A DNA stretch of 64,000 nucleotides, taken from Candidatus Omnitrophota bacterium. Its GTDB lineage: Bacteria; Omnitrophota; Gorgyraeia; Zapsychrales; Zapsychraceae. Both the position numbers and the translations under genes were made by a program. Positions 27,645 through 36,957 of this stretch are shown here, piece after piece (the stretch's first letter is position 1; the number at the start of each line of letters is the position of its first letter). The notes under the pieces were generated by a model. That model searched no databases and was not told the origin of the DNA. It saw only the letters and a program-made list of their open reading frames with translations. Location: NCBI GenBank assembly GCA_020429915.1, contig JAGQKV010000021.1:1-64000 (forward strand), given 5' to 3'.

Positions 27645-28392
27645 GGTCCGGTTGCGTCAAGCCGATCCGCGGACGATCAGCGGTGAACTGTATCCCGCCG
27701 AGCGGGCTCTGGTTGCGGCGGCCTGTGAAGCGCGGCGTCGGGAATTCCGCGCCGGCCGGCTGTTGGCCAAGGGATTGCTTGAGGAGATGGGGATATTCGG
27801 TTTTCCCATTTTGATGGGGGATAGGCGTGAGCCGCTGTGGCCTGCCATGGTTTGCGGCAGTATCACCCACCTGTCGGACATTTGTCTGGTCGCGGTCGTC
27901 GAGAAGAGCAAGATCTTCGGGATCGGTCTGGATGTGGCGCGGACACGTGAAGTGAATGCTAATATATGGCCGACCTTTCTGACCGAAGGTGAGTTGCAGT
28001 GGGTCCGCAGTCTGCCGCCGCCGGTCGCTCAGCGCTACGCCGCGATGATGTTCAGCGCCAAGGAAACGCTCTTTAAGTGCCTGTACCCGGTGGTGCGGAT
28101 GTGGATCGATTTTAAGGATGTCCGGATATCGACGGCGGCGGCCTACCGACAATTCCGCCGGGGCCGATTCACCCATATATTAGAGGAAGACGAACTGTTA
28201 CACGGAGATACGCCGTTTGAGGCCGAATTTCTGGTGGAGAAGGGGGACATGATCCCGCGCGGATTTAAAATCAGCGGGGTATACCGGTTCGACGGTCCTT
28301 ATGTGTTTACCGCGATGACGATGTCACGGCAGCACGCCCCGTTGCCCCGCATGAAAATGCCCGAGACCACCCGGCAGGAGGATATGGCCTGA
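27616..28392 (+). CDS. 4'-phosphopantetheinyl transferase (Sfp/EntD type)
   Basis: 258 aa. Transfers phosphopantetheine from CoA to the Ser of the five T domains of the NRPSs. Visible family features are RREFRAGRLLAK (41-52), GSITH (81-85), the Mg-binding GIGLDV (102-107, Asp106) and FSAKETLFK (146-154), in the order expected for the EntD branch. The start overlaps the end of the ABC exporter gene by 29 bp and has AAGGAG 9 nt upstream. Its stop overlaps the ATG of the RND gene (TGATG). Position inside the operon argues for dedicated activation of this assembly line. Confidence 0.92.
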   Translation: MTRVSLFPPEVRLRQADPRTISGELYPAERALVAAACEARRREFRAGRLLAKGLLEEMGIFGFPILMGDRREPLWPAMVCGSITHLSDICLVAVVEKSKIFGIGLDVARTREVNANIWPTFLTEGELQWVRSLPPPVAQRYAAMMFSAKETLFKCLYPVVRMWIDFKDVRISTAAAYRQFRRGRFTHILEEDELLHGDTPFEAEFLVEKGDMIPRGFKISGVYRFDGPYVFTAMTMSRQHAPLPRMKMPETTRQEDMA

Positions 28393-31300
28393 TGAAATCC
28401 GTACTGCGCTTTTTTGTCCGCAATCATTTGGTTGCCGTTTTGTTCACCTTGATGATCTTTGTCCTGGGGATCAACGCGCTGTGGGGTATTAAACGGGATA
28501 ATTATCCCAATGTCGATTACGCCGAAATGACCATCACCACCGTCTATCCGGGAGCCTCGCCGGAGGACGTTGAGATCAATGTCACCCACAAAATTGAGAA
28601 AGAGCTGCGCAGCGTCACCGGTCTGAAGGACTTTGTGTCGGTATCGATGGAAAACTCGTCAAATATCATGATCCTTATCGATCCGGACGCCAGCGACCAG
28701 GAGAAGATAAAAATGAAGGTCCGCGAGGCGGTCAACCGGGTTGTCGACCTGCCTGCCGAGGTTAACGAGGCACCTTTTGTGGAGGAGTCCAACAATGCAC
28801 AGATTCCGATAATCGAAGTGGGGATTACGTCGCAGACTGCGTCCTATCGCGAGCTCCACGATTATGCGCGCATTTTCGAGAAGAAGCTGCGCGGCCTGGA
28901 TGAGGTCGCTCGTGTCGGCAAATACGGCTACCGCATGCGCGAGATCCGCATCGAGGTGTTTCCGCACAAAATTCGCCAGTACGAGACATCGCTGGGGGAG
29001 ATCATTGAGGCCATCCAGAAGCGTAATATCCGCTCGACCGCCGGAAAATTCGAATCATTCACCACCGAGCGCGACATCGTCACCATGGCTGAGTTCGAGG
29101 ATCCGCTGGAAGTGGGGGACGTAATCGTACGCTCGTCCTTCGACGGACCACTGGTTAAGATCAGCGACCTAGCCCTGGTGAAAGATGATTTCGAAGAGCC
29201 CACCACCCTGTCACGGATCAACGGCCAGCCCGCGATCTCATTTCTGGTCTACAAAAAGGAGTCTGCAGACATCATTCGCACGGCCGACGCGGTCAAACAA
29301 CTCGTTGAGGAATCCAATGCTTTTGTCCCAGAGGGGCTCCACCTGTCGTTGGCCGCCGATTATTCTCACTCGGTGAAAAACCGCTTTAAGGTGGTGATGA
29401 CCAACGCGGCGATGGGGCTGGCCATGGTTCTGGTGCTTTTGGCCCTGTTTCTCAATGTTCGGACTGCCTTCTGGGTGGCGCTGGGCATCCCGGTGTCGCT
29501 GCTGGGGACCATCTTTTTGCTGCCGCTGTTTGGATCGTTTCTCGACAGCATCACGCTGTGCGCGATGATCATGGTGATCGGAATCATTGTGGATGACGCG
29601 ATCATAGTCGGTGAGAATATTTACCGCTATCATCAACTCGGCCGCGTCCCCGAGGACTCGGCGGTAGAGGGGACCGCGGAGGTCTTTTGGCCGGTCATGA
29701 CCACGATCCTGACGACCCTTTGTGCATTCGCACCGATGTTCTTTATGTCTGGGGTTATGGGGGAGTTTACCATGGTGGTTCCGTTGACCATTTCGCTGGC
29801 CTTGATTGTGTCCTCAATAGAGGTGATCGTTGCCTTACCGTCACATCTTGCAGTAAGTCTCAACAAATCCTTCATCATGGACGAACGATCCTGGTTCCGT
29901 CCGTTTCAGAAGATGTTTAGCGGTTTTCTGCGCGTTTGTCTGCGCCATTGTGTTCTGGTTCTGGTGTTGATGGTAATCATCCTGGGCCTAAGCGGATATA
30001 TTGGAGCACAACGTTTGAACTTTGTTCTATTCCCCGCGACCATGTCGGAAGAGGTTCGGGTGTCGGCCGAATTGCCGATCGGGACACCCCTCGAGGTCAC
30101 AGCAGAAAAGATGCGGCAGATTGAAAGCATTGTGGCCGGGCTGCCGCCGACTGAACTGGCTTCTTATATCACCCGGATCGGTAAGGACGGATATTTGGAG
30201 ATCGCAAGTGAGAACAAGGCCTTCGTAGATATTACGCTCACGCCGTTCAATTCGCGCAACCGTACAGCACAGCAGATCGTTACGGATTTGCGCAATCAAA
30301 CCGATGCGTTAAGCGGCTATCATGACATCTATTATTCCATCGATACCGGCGGGTTGCCCGGCGGAAGACCGATCCACTTGTTTGTGGTCGGACATGACGA
30401 CGAGAAACGCAAGGCCCTGACCGACGGTATCGTCGGGCTTCTGGAAAGCATCGATGGGGTCAGCGACATCGAGCGCGGGGATCCGCCGGGCAAGGATCAG
30501 ATCAAGATCGTCCCGGATTATGAGCGCCTGTCGCGGCTGGGCCTGACCGTCGCCGACGTGGCGCGCAATGCGCGGGTGGCGGTTGACGGGCAGTTGGTGA
30601 CCAGCGTCCGTTACGAAAACGAAGACGTCGATTTCCGGGTGATCAATGATCGCCGTTCCCGCCAGAACCCCAATTATTTGGAAGAGCTGCTTATTCCCAA
30701 CCAGCAGGGTAAGCTGATACAGCTCGACCAGGTTGTCCGCTTTGAACGTAAACAGGGCTACGCACATTTCCAGCATTACGACGGGGAGCGGGCGGTGAGG
30801 ATTGTCGCCGATGTCGACAAGGACCGAATCGCGCCTGCCGAGGTCATGGCCATGATCAATCAGAAATTTAATATCGATCGTGATTGGCCGGGCATGCGCC
30901 TCATCGCAGGCGGTGAGTTGCACGAGACGTCCAAGTCGATTACCGACCTGAACCGCACATTTATTGTGGCGGTACTCGCGATCTATTGCCTGCTGATCTT
31001 GCTTTTCCGTTCCGTCCTGCAACCGCTGATCGTGCTGCTGGCGATTCCGTTCGGTCTGGTCGGTGTGGTGTGGGCCCTGCTCCTGCACGGCCAACCGCTG
31101 AGTTTCATGGGGATGTTGGGGATCATCGGCCTGAGCGGGGTCGTGGTCAATGACTCGCTGGTACTGGTCAACCACATCAATAATCTGCGCCGGGATCAAC
31201 CCGGCAAGCCGGTGCGTGAGATTGTCCTGCAGGGAGCGGCGGACCGTCTGCGGGCGATCATCATGACCACCTTGACGACGGTAGTCGGGATGCTGCCGTT

Positions 31301-31481
31301 GGCTTATGGTCTGGGCGGCGCCGATCCTTTTGTCGCGCCGATGGCCCTGACACTCGGGTTCGGACTCTTGCTGGCGACACCCTTAACGCTTATTGTGATC
31401 CCGTGTCTGTACCTGATCGGAGCGGCTGTCGGCCGCGCGGTGACCGGCAGGCGGAACAAATACGTTGACATATCGGTTTAA
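28392..31481 (+). CDS. RND efflux permease (AcrB-type)
   Basis: 1029 aa, standard RND length: an N-terminal helix, a large periplasmic loop, helices 2-6, a second large loop and helices 8-12. The helix-4 proton-relay motif GIIVDDAIIVGEN is present. In helix 10 the usual AcrB Lys region reads VVVNDSLVLVNH, so the Lys is replaced by an Asn-Asp pair, as in some other RND branches. Its ATG overlaps the stop of the phosphopantetheinyl transferase gene, tying it to the NRPS operon. It could take the peptide from the periplasm or act in self-protection. No membrane-fusion (adaptor) gene accompanies it. Confidence 0.92.
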   Translation: MKSVLRFFVRNHLVAVLFTLMIFVLGINALWGIKRDNYPNVDYAEMTITTVYPGASPEDVEINVTHKIEKELRSVTGLKDFVSVSMENSSNIMILIDPDASDQEKIKMKVREAVNRVVDLPAEVNEAPFVEESNNAQIPIIEVGITSQTASYRELHDYARIFEKKLRGLDEVARVGKYGYRMREIRIEVFPHKIRQYETSLGEIIEAIQKRNIRSTAGKFESFTTERDIVTMAEFEDPLEVGDVIVRSSFDGPLVKISDLALVKDDFEEPTTLSRINGQPAISFLVYKKESADIIRTADAVKQLVEESNAFVPEGLHLSLAADYSHSVKNRFKVVMTNAAMGLAMVLVLLALFLNVRTAFWVALGIPVSLLGTIFLLPLFGSFLDSITLCAMIMVIGIIVDDAIIVGENIYRYHQLGRVPEDSAVEGTAEVFWPVMTTILTTLCAFAPMFFMSGVMGEFTMVVPLTISLALIVSSIEVIVALPSHLAVSLNKSFIMDERSWFRPFQKMFSGFLRVCLRHCVLVLVLMVIILGLSGYIGAQRLNFVLFPATMSEEVRVSAELPIGTPLEVTAEKMRQIESIVAGLPPTELASYITRIGKDGYLEIASENKAFVDITLTPFNSRNRTAQQIVTDLRNQTDALSGYHDIYYSIDTGGLPGGRPIHLFVVGHDDEKRKALTDGIVGLLESIDGVSDIERGDPPGKDQIKIVPDYERLSRLGLTVADVARNARVAVDGQLVTSVRYENEDVDFRVINDRRSRQNPNYLEELLIPNQQGKLIQLDQVVRFERKQGYAHFQHYDGERAVRIVADVDKDRIAPAEVMAMINQKFNIDRDWPGMRLIAGGELHETSKSITDLNRTFIVAVLAIYCLLILLFRSVLQPLIVLLAIPFGLVGVVWALLLHGQPLSFMGMLGIIGLSGVVVNDSLVLVNHINNLRRDQPGKPVREIVLQGAADRLRAIIMTTLTTVVGMLPLAYGLGGADPFVAPMALTLGFGLLLATPLTLIVIPCLYLIGAAVGRAVTGRRNKYVDISV

Positions 31482-31492
31482 AATGCTAACAT
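31465..31492 (+). promoter_or_regulatory. Promoter of the marR-tolC-RND operon
   Basis: TTGACA (31465-31470), 16-nt spacer, TAACAT (31487-31492). It begins inside the last codons of the upstream RND gene and is followed by the palindrome at 31506-31524, so a repressor bound there would block early elongation or initiation. Confidence 0.55.
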
Positions 31493-31505
31493 TTCAAAAT
31501 ATTAA

Positions 31506-31524
31506 TATTTAGCAACGCTAAATA
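31506..31524 (+). promoter_or_regulatory. Palindromic operator, probable MarR autoregulatory site
   Basis: Perfect inverted repeat TATTTAGC-AAC-GCTAAATA (8-bp arms, 3-bp centre), 14 nt past the -10 box and 17 nt before the ATG of the MarR gene. MarR proteins usually bind palindromes of this size next to their own promoter. Confidence 0.65.
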
Positions 31525-31541
31525 AGACAAGGATAATCATT

Positions 31542-31973
31542 ATGGTCAAACTTCAAAGCATGAACGAGATCGCCGAAGAACTTCCCGAAATCATGCCGGT
31601 CATCGCGCGCAAAGTCCTGCTCGACTTTTTCCAGGCCGCTGAAATATCGCAGTCCCAACTGCTGATGCTCATGGCCGTCAAGGCCAAGCAGCCGTGCCGG
31701 TTGTCCGAGCTCAGCCGGGAAATGGACGTGTCCAACCCGACCGCCTCGGGACTGGTGGACCGGCTGGTCCAGCACGGGCTGGTGGAGCGATCCGCCAATC
31801 CGAACGACCGGCGCGCCGTGTCCATTTCGCTCAGTGAACGGGGAGAGAAACTTGTCGCGAAGTTCCGCCATCATTCCAAAGAACGGTGGCAGGGGATTTT
31901 GACCAATATGACCAGTAAGGATCAGAATGATTTTATCCGGATTCTGAGAGATATACGAAAGCAGGTGGCCTGA
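31542..31973 (+). CDS. MarR-family transcriptional regulator
   Basis: 143 aa. Winged-helix core with the MarR layout: LSELSREMDVSNPTASGLVDRLVQHGLV (recognition helix and start of the wing) followed by RSANPNDRRAVSISLSERG, which contains the conserved DxRxxxxxLTxxG-type wing. It acts as a dimer. Ribosome site AAGGA lies 8 nt before the ATG. The stop overlaps the ATG of the tolC-like gene (TGATG). It most likely represses its own operon through the palindrome at 31506-31524, with release by a small ligand that may be a pump substrate; ligand and any effect on the NRPS are unknown. Confidence 0.93.
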   Translation: MVKLQSMNEIAEELPEIMPVIARKVLLDFFQAAEISQSQLLMLMAVKAKQPCRLSELSREMDVSNPTASGLVDRLVQHGLVERSANPNDRRAVSISLSERGEKLVAKFRHHSKERWQGILTNMTSKDQNDFIRILRDIRKQVA

Positions 31974-33436
31974 TGAAACTCAAAGCATTCCGGATCGCCT
32001 TATTTACGCTCATCTCCATCGCCGCCGCCGTTCCGGTATCGGCGCAAAACGTCTTGCATCTTTCCCTGCGGGAAGTCACCGAAGTGGCGCTGCAAAACAA
32101 TTTCGACATCCAGCTGGCCAAATACGAATCGTGGATCAAAAAGACTGATGAGATGCAGGTCAAGTCCATATTCGATACGATATTCGACGCCGAGGTCCGC
32201 TACCAGGACGATCAGTCGGCGCGTGCCTCGACGGTATTCGGCACGCAGACTCGAGATAACGATTACAACGTGGGCGTCTCCAAACTGTTGCCGACCGGGA
32301 CCGATGTGCGTCTGTACATGACCAATGAGCGCGATGCCACCAATTCACAATTCAGCACGGCTCCGGTCACACATGATTCAACGCTGGGCGTGTCGGTCGA
32401 ACAGGCCCTCGGTAAAAATTTCTTCGGCCTCCAGGACCGCGGCCAAGTGCAGATCACGCAGATTGACATCCAAAACTCCCGGTTTACATCGCTGGACCGC
32501 ATTGAACAGGCCGTGGCCGAGGTGCAGCGGGCTTACTGGGACTTGGTGCTGCAGCGCAAGCGGGTCGAGATCGAGAAGGATATGCTGGAGCAGGCCCAAA
32601 AACTGTATGAGCTGCAGCAACGCAAGCTGAATGACGGTCTGGTCGAGTTGCCCGACGCGATCGCCGCGGAGGCTAACTTCGAGGCCGCCAAAAACCGCCT
32701 GCGGCTGGCGCAGAATTCCTACGACAGCCGGGTGAATGTCCTTAAGTTGCAGATTAACCGAACGGACCTTGAGATTACGATCGAGCCCACCGTAAAACTG
32801 CGTCTGCCCGAGGAAGATCAGGCCACGATCGCCTCGCTGGGACGGGCGTTTAAGAATCGCCGGGACTATCTCAGCGCGTTGAACGATGCCAAGTCCCGCG
32901 ATATTCAGGTGACGATCAACCGCAACGGCCTGCTGCCGGAAATCAATCTGATTGCTTCCCTGGAGAGGAACGGTTTGGGTGATCACTTCAGCGATTCGGC
33001 CAAGGCGATCAGCGAGAGTGATAATCCGAACCTCTTTGCCGGGCTGCGGGTGGTCTATCCGCTGGAAAACCGGCGGGCCCGCGCGGAACTCAAGGCTGCG
33101 GAACTCGAAAAAGCCCGCGTTCTTTTAAACACCAAGTATATAGAGAAAACCATATCCATTGATATCGTCGACCAGGTCCGCGACTGCAACGTGCTGGCCG
33201 AGGTCGCGCGCAATGAGGCACAGATCTCCGATCTGCAAATCAAGAAATTGGAAGAGGAACAGAAGCGCTTCAACCGCGGCCGTTCCAGCACCGACATCAT
33301 TATCCGTTTTCAGGAAGACGTCATCCAGGCCCGGCTCTCCGCGGCGGAAGCCATATACCGATACCATCTCGCCCTCATCGAACTACAACGCAGAGAAGCA
33401 ACCCTACTGGCCGAGTACTGGACCGAGGACCTCTAA
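31973..33436 (+). CDS. TolC-family outer membrane factor
   Basis: 487 aa. Signal peptide MKLKAFRIALFTLISIAAAVPVSAQ, then two repeats of long coiled-coil helices separated by short strands, as in TolC/OprM: LSLREVTEVALQNNFDIQLAK near the start, AEVQRAYWDLVLQRKRVEIEKDM in repeat 1 and ELKAAELEKARVLL in repeat 2. It should form a trimeric channel through the outer membrane and periplasm. It lies between the MarR gene and an RND gene and is the only outer membrane factor in the window, so it may also serve the RND pump and ABC exporter of the NRPS operon. Confidence 0.9.
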   Translation: MKLKAFRIALFTLISIAAAVPVSAQNVLHLSLREVTEVALQNNFDIQLAKYESWIKKTDEMQVKSIFDTIFDAEVRYQDDQSARASTVFGTQTRDNDYNVGVSKLLPTGTDVRLYMTNERDATNSQFSTAPVTHDSTLGVSVEQALGKNFFGLQDRGQVQITQIDIQNSRFTSLDRIEQAVAEVQRAYWDLVLQRKRVEIEKDMLEQAQKLYELQQRKLNDGLVELPDAIAAEANFEAAKNRLRLAQNSYDSRVNVLKLQINRTDLEITIEPTVKLRLPEEDQATIASLGRAFKNRRDYLSALNDAKSRDIQVTINRNGLLPEINLIASLERNGLGDHFSDSAKAISESDNPNLFAGLRVVYPLENRRARAELKAAELEKARVLLNTKYIEKTISIDIVDQVRDCNVLAEVARNEAQISDLQIKKLEEEQKRFNRGRSSTDIIIRFQEDVIQARLSAAEAIYRYHLALIELQRREATLLAEYWTEDL

Positions 33437-33465
33437 TAATCAGCAATTCTCTGTGAGCAATTCCC

Positions 33466-36400
33466 ATGCGTATTGCCGAACTGTCCGTCAAAAACTCTCT
33501 GCTCGTTAATTTGCTCTCGGTGTTCGTTATTCTGGCCGGGACCCACGCCATGTTCCGCATGCAGCGGGAGGCCTTTCCGGCGGTGGACTACGACATCGTG
33601 ACCGTCACCACCATATGGCCGGGAGCACCCACCGAGGATGTGGAGAAGTTTGTCACCATCCCCCTGGAAGAAGAGATTTCGTCGATCAGTGGGCTGGAAG
33701 AGATGGATTCTAGCTCAGATGAAGGCCTTTCGACGATAGGCATTACTCTGGATCCCGGTGTCAAAGATAAACGGAAGGTGGTTAATGACATTCAGCGGGC
33801 TGTCGACCGTGTGCGGAATCTTCCTGCCGGAGCCGAGGATCCAGAAGTTTTTGAATTAGCTAGTCGGGAGATTCCGGTTATAGAAATTTCATTGAGCGGA
33901 GGAGAGTCGGAGCAACATCGCCGGGAGTATGCGGAATCGTTGAAAGATGAACTCTTGGATCTGGAGGGGGTTTCCCAAGTTAGAGAAATCGGTTGGCGCG
34001 ATTACGAGTATTGGGTAGAAGTTGATCCCCACCGTTTGACGGAATATCATGTCTCCATGCAAGAGATAATGGATGCTTTGCGGACACGGAATGTAACGGT
34101 TCCGGGGGGACAATTGAAGACTGGAAGTACGGAGTTTAATGTCCGTACCACGGGAGAATTTCGCACCAAAGAAGAAATCGCCAATGTCATTATCCGGGCC
34201 AATGATTCGGGTAATTGGCTGCACGTTAAGGATGTGGCTAGTGTCAAGGCCGCATTTGAAGATCCTACCAATTTGGCCCGGGTCAATAACCGTCCAGCCA
34301 GCGCTATGTTGGTTATAAAAACAGAACAGGCTGATGCGATAAAGGTGGTGGACCGCGTCCGTGAACTTATCCCTAAGTTTGAAGATAGTTTGCCAGATGG
34401 CATGACAATCATGACGGCGAACGACTTTTCTTTTTATGTAAAACGACGTCTGGGTGTTTTAACTACTAACGGCATTATCGGATTTATCCTAGTTCTAGCG
34501 ATTTTGTTCTTATTTCTCGATCCGATCCCCGCGTTTATGACGGCCGCCGGAATACCTATCGCCTTGTTTGCTACCTTCATTGTGATGTCCTTGATGGGCA
34601 TCACGATCAACCTGGTGTCGATGCTGGGCATTATTCTTGTGCTCGGGATGCTCGTTGATGACGGGATCATCGTCGCTGAGAACGTGTACAGATACGTCGA
34701 GCAGGGCGTGCCTGCCCGGGAGGCGACCATCAAGGGGACCACCGAGGTGGTGGCCCCCGTCACCATTACAATTTTGACCACTTTTGCCGCATTCGGTCCT
34801 ATGATGTTCATGGAGGATATCCTGGGTAAGTTTATCCGGGAAATTCCAAAGGTTGTTCTGATCACCCTTACGGCTTCTTTGGTCGAAGCCTTTGTCATTT
34901 TACCGTCCCACCTCTGCGATGTGCTGCAAATATTTCAGTCCAAAGTTCGTGCCCACAAAGAAAGAAGATGGTTCATAGCGGTTAAGAATATCTATCAACG
35001 CCATTTGAGTAAGGCTCTCCAATGGAGGTACGGAATTCTGATGCTTTTGTTGTTGATTTTCGGATTTACTATTTTTATCTACAAAACACAATTAACCGTT
35101 TTGCTTTTTGTCGGAGAGGGTATAGAGGAATTTTGGGTTCGAGCTGAGGCTAAGAAGGGTACTCCTTTAGAAAAGACGGATGAGCTTCTGCAACCTGTTA
35201 ATGCAATCATCGAGGCTTTACCCGAGCACGAGTTGGAGAGTTACCGAACCTATATCGGTTCCATCGAAAGCGAACGGGGGTTTGATCCGAATGCGAAACG
35301 CGGAACGCATTTGGCCCAGATTACCGTGTATCTGACGCCGGCGCAGCAGCGTAGACGGCGTCCGCAGGAGATTGTGGAGGAGGTGCGCGAACAACTCAAA
35401 GAAATTGATGGATTTGAAAAGTTGTATACCAGTATGCCTAAGGAAGGCCCGCCCACCGGAGCAGATGTGGAGGTGGGAATACGGGGAGAAGATTATGAGG
35501 TGATGGAGGAAATAGCTAAACCGTATGTCGAGTTTTTACAAGGCAAGATCTATCCCTCGGGACTGTCTCGAGTGTTCATTCAAGATGCGAGTCCGCCTCA
35601 AGCCACCTCACAGAAGGAATCTGCCGAAGCGAATATGACTCAGCAGGAACTCCTTGCCAAATCCAGTCAGATTTATGCGAGGCTTACCGAATTCGGCTAC
35701 ATTGATAAGAATCAGACTGTTTCCGAGAAGGTAGATACTATCGGTCCGGATTTCCTGGACTATATAAAACAAATTTGGTCAAAGGCAAGCCGCGACAAAA
35801 TAAAGCAGACCAATTTATTCAGAAACAGCCTAGAAGGTATGTCTGCCGGAGAAAAGAACAAACTTATAGCCCGGTTGAAGCTGTACCGTTCTATGGCTGC
35901 GGGCGTTTCGGATGTCACCACGAGCTATGACTTCGGCAAGAAGCAGCTCAAGGTAATTATTGATGAGGCAAAGGCAAAGAAGTATTTCTTGACCATTGGT
36001 CAGATCGCGACGACGGTTCGTAATGTGTTTAAAGGTGGGATCGCTACGACGATTAAGCCAGAAAAAGCAGAGGAGGAGATCAACGTCGTTGTTAGGTTTC
36101 CTGAAGAGGAAAGAAATAAGCGAGAGGTCTTTGAAGAAATCTTGGTGCCGAATGATCGCGGTAATCTGGTTAAGCTCAGTTCGGTCGCCCGGGTAGAGGA
36201 AAGCGAAGGTGTGTATCTGATCAATCATTTTGACGGCAAAAGAGTGCTATATGTAACGGCGCAAACGGACAAAAAAGATGTGACTCCGCTGATTGTGAAT
36301 CGCGCCCTTCAAAAGGAATTTCCCAATCCGGCCAGGGATTATTTAGGGTACAACGTAAAGTACGGAGGGGAATTTGAAGATCAGATGAAGTCGGCCAAGA

Positions 36401-36957
36401 ATCTCATGACCAGTTATCTTTTTGCCTTGTTTCTCATTTTCATATTGTTGGTGGCAATGTTCCGGTCGTTGATCCAACCATTCATTGTTATGATCGCGAT
36501 TCCCTTCGGTATCATTGGAGTTATTCTCGCCTTCTGGATACACGACATGATTCTCCCGACAGGCCGGCCTGTGAATTTTTTTGCGCTTGTGGGTTTAGTG
36601 GGGCTCACTGGGATCGTGGTCAATGATTCTGTGGTTCTGATGGACTTCATCAACCGGTTACGCAAGGAAGGAAAGAATCGCCGCGAATCGCTGATCGAGG
36701 CCGGGTTGATGCGCTTGCGTCCGGTTATCATGACCTCGGTGACCACCATCGGCGGTTTGATTTCGGTCGCCTATGGGATCGGCGGTGGAGATCCGTTCTT
36801 AAAGCCGATGGCCTTGGCCATCGTATGGGGGCTCACGTTCTCCACCGGGCTGACGCTCATCGGGATCCCGTGTATTTACGCGATTGTGGACGATATTGCC
36901 GGCACGATCTTACATCGTAATTTGGTGAAGACGGAGAAGTTTGATCCCGATACCTAA
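33466..36957 (+). CDS. RND efflux permease, enlarged periplasmic loop
   Basis: 1163 aa, about 110-130 residues longer than the upstream RND protein (28392). The extra length lies in the second periplasmic region (around residues 690-820, from about QDASPPQATSQKES to KLIARLKLYRS), which is helical and charged. Helix-4 motif MLVDDGIIVAENVYRYVE and helix-10 GIVVNDSVVLMDFIN match the upstream pump's pattern. The ends of the gene have the GC-rich codon use of the neighbours, while roughly 33850-36500 is clearly more AT-rich. It follows the tolC-like gene by 29 bp, and its stop overlaps the stop of a convergent gene. Likely substrate unknown; no adaptor protein is encoded beside it. Confidence 0.9.
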   Translation: MRIAELSVKNSLLVNLLSVFVILAGTHAMFRMQREAFPAVDYDIVTVTTIWPGAPTEDVEKFVTIPLEEEISSISGLEEMDSSSDEGLSTIGITLDPGVKDKRKVVNDIQRAVDRVRNLPAGAEDPEVFELASREIPVIEISLSGGESEQHRREYAESLKDELLDLEGVSQVREIGWRDYEYWVEVDPHRLTEYHVSMQEIMDALRTRNVTVPGGQLKTGSTEFNVRTTGEFRTKEEIANVIIRANDSGNWLHVKDVASVKAAFEDPTNLARVNNRPASAMLVIKTEQADAIKVVDRVRELIPKFEDSLPDGMTIMTANDFSFYVKRRLGVLTTNGIIGFILVLAILFLFLDPIPAFMTAAGIPIALFATFIVMSLMGITINLVSMLGIILVLGMLVDDGIIVAENVYRYVEQGVPAREATIKGTTEVVAPVTITILTTFAAFGPMMFMEDILGKFIREIPKVVLITLTASLVEAFVILPSHLCDVLQIFQSKVRAHKERRWFIAVKNIYQRHLSKALQWRYGILMLLLLIFGFTIFIYKTQLTVLLFVGEGIEEFWVRAEAKKGTPLEKTDELLQPVNAIIEALPEHELESYRTYIGSIESERGFDPNAKRGTHLAQITVYLTPAQQRRRRPQEIVEEVREQLKEIDGFEKLYTSMPKEGPPTGADVEVGIRGEDYEVMEEIAKPYVEFLQGKIYPSGLSRVFIQDASPPQATSQKESAEANMTQQELLAKSSQIYARLTEFGYIDKNQTVSEKVDTIGPDFLDYIKQIWSKASRDKIKQTNLFRNSLEGMSAGEKNKLIARLKLYRSMAAGVSDVTTSYDFGKKQLKVIIDEAKAKKYFLTIGQIATTVRNVFKGGIATTIKPEKAEEEINVVVRFPEEERNKREVFEEILVPNDRGNLVKLSSVARVEESEGVYLINHFDGKRVLYVTAQTDKKDVTPLIVNRALQKEFPNPARDYLGYNVKYGGEFEDQMKSAKNLMTSYLFALFLIFILLVAMFRSLIQPFIVMIAIPFGIIGVILAFWIHDMILPTGRPVNFFALVGLVGLTGIVVNDSVVLMDFINRLRKEGKNRRESLIEAGLMRLRPVIMTSVTTIGGLISVAYGIGGGDPFLKPMALAIVWGLTFSTGLTLIGIPCIYAIVDDIAGTILHRNLVKTEKFDPDT

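Noticed and set aside
4909..31481. Siderophore cluster
   Set aside because: Only the PvdE-like exporter points that way; no hydroxylase, DHB, salicylate or citrate enzyme and no TonB receptor in the operon.
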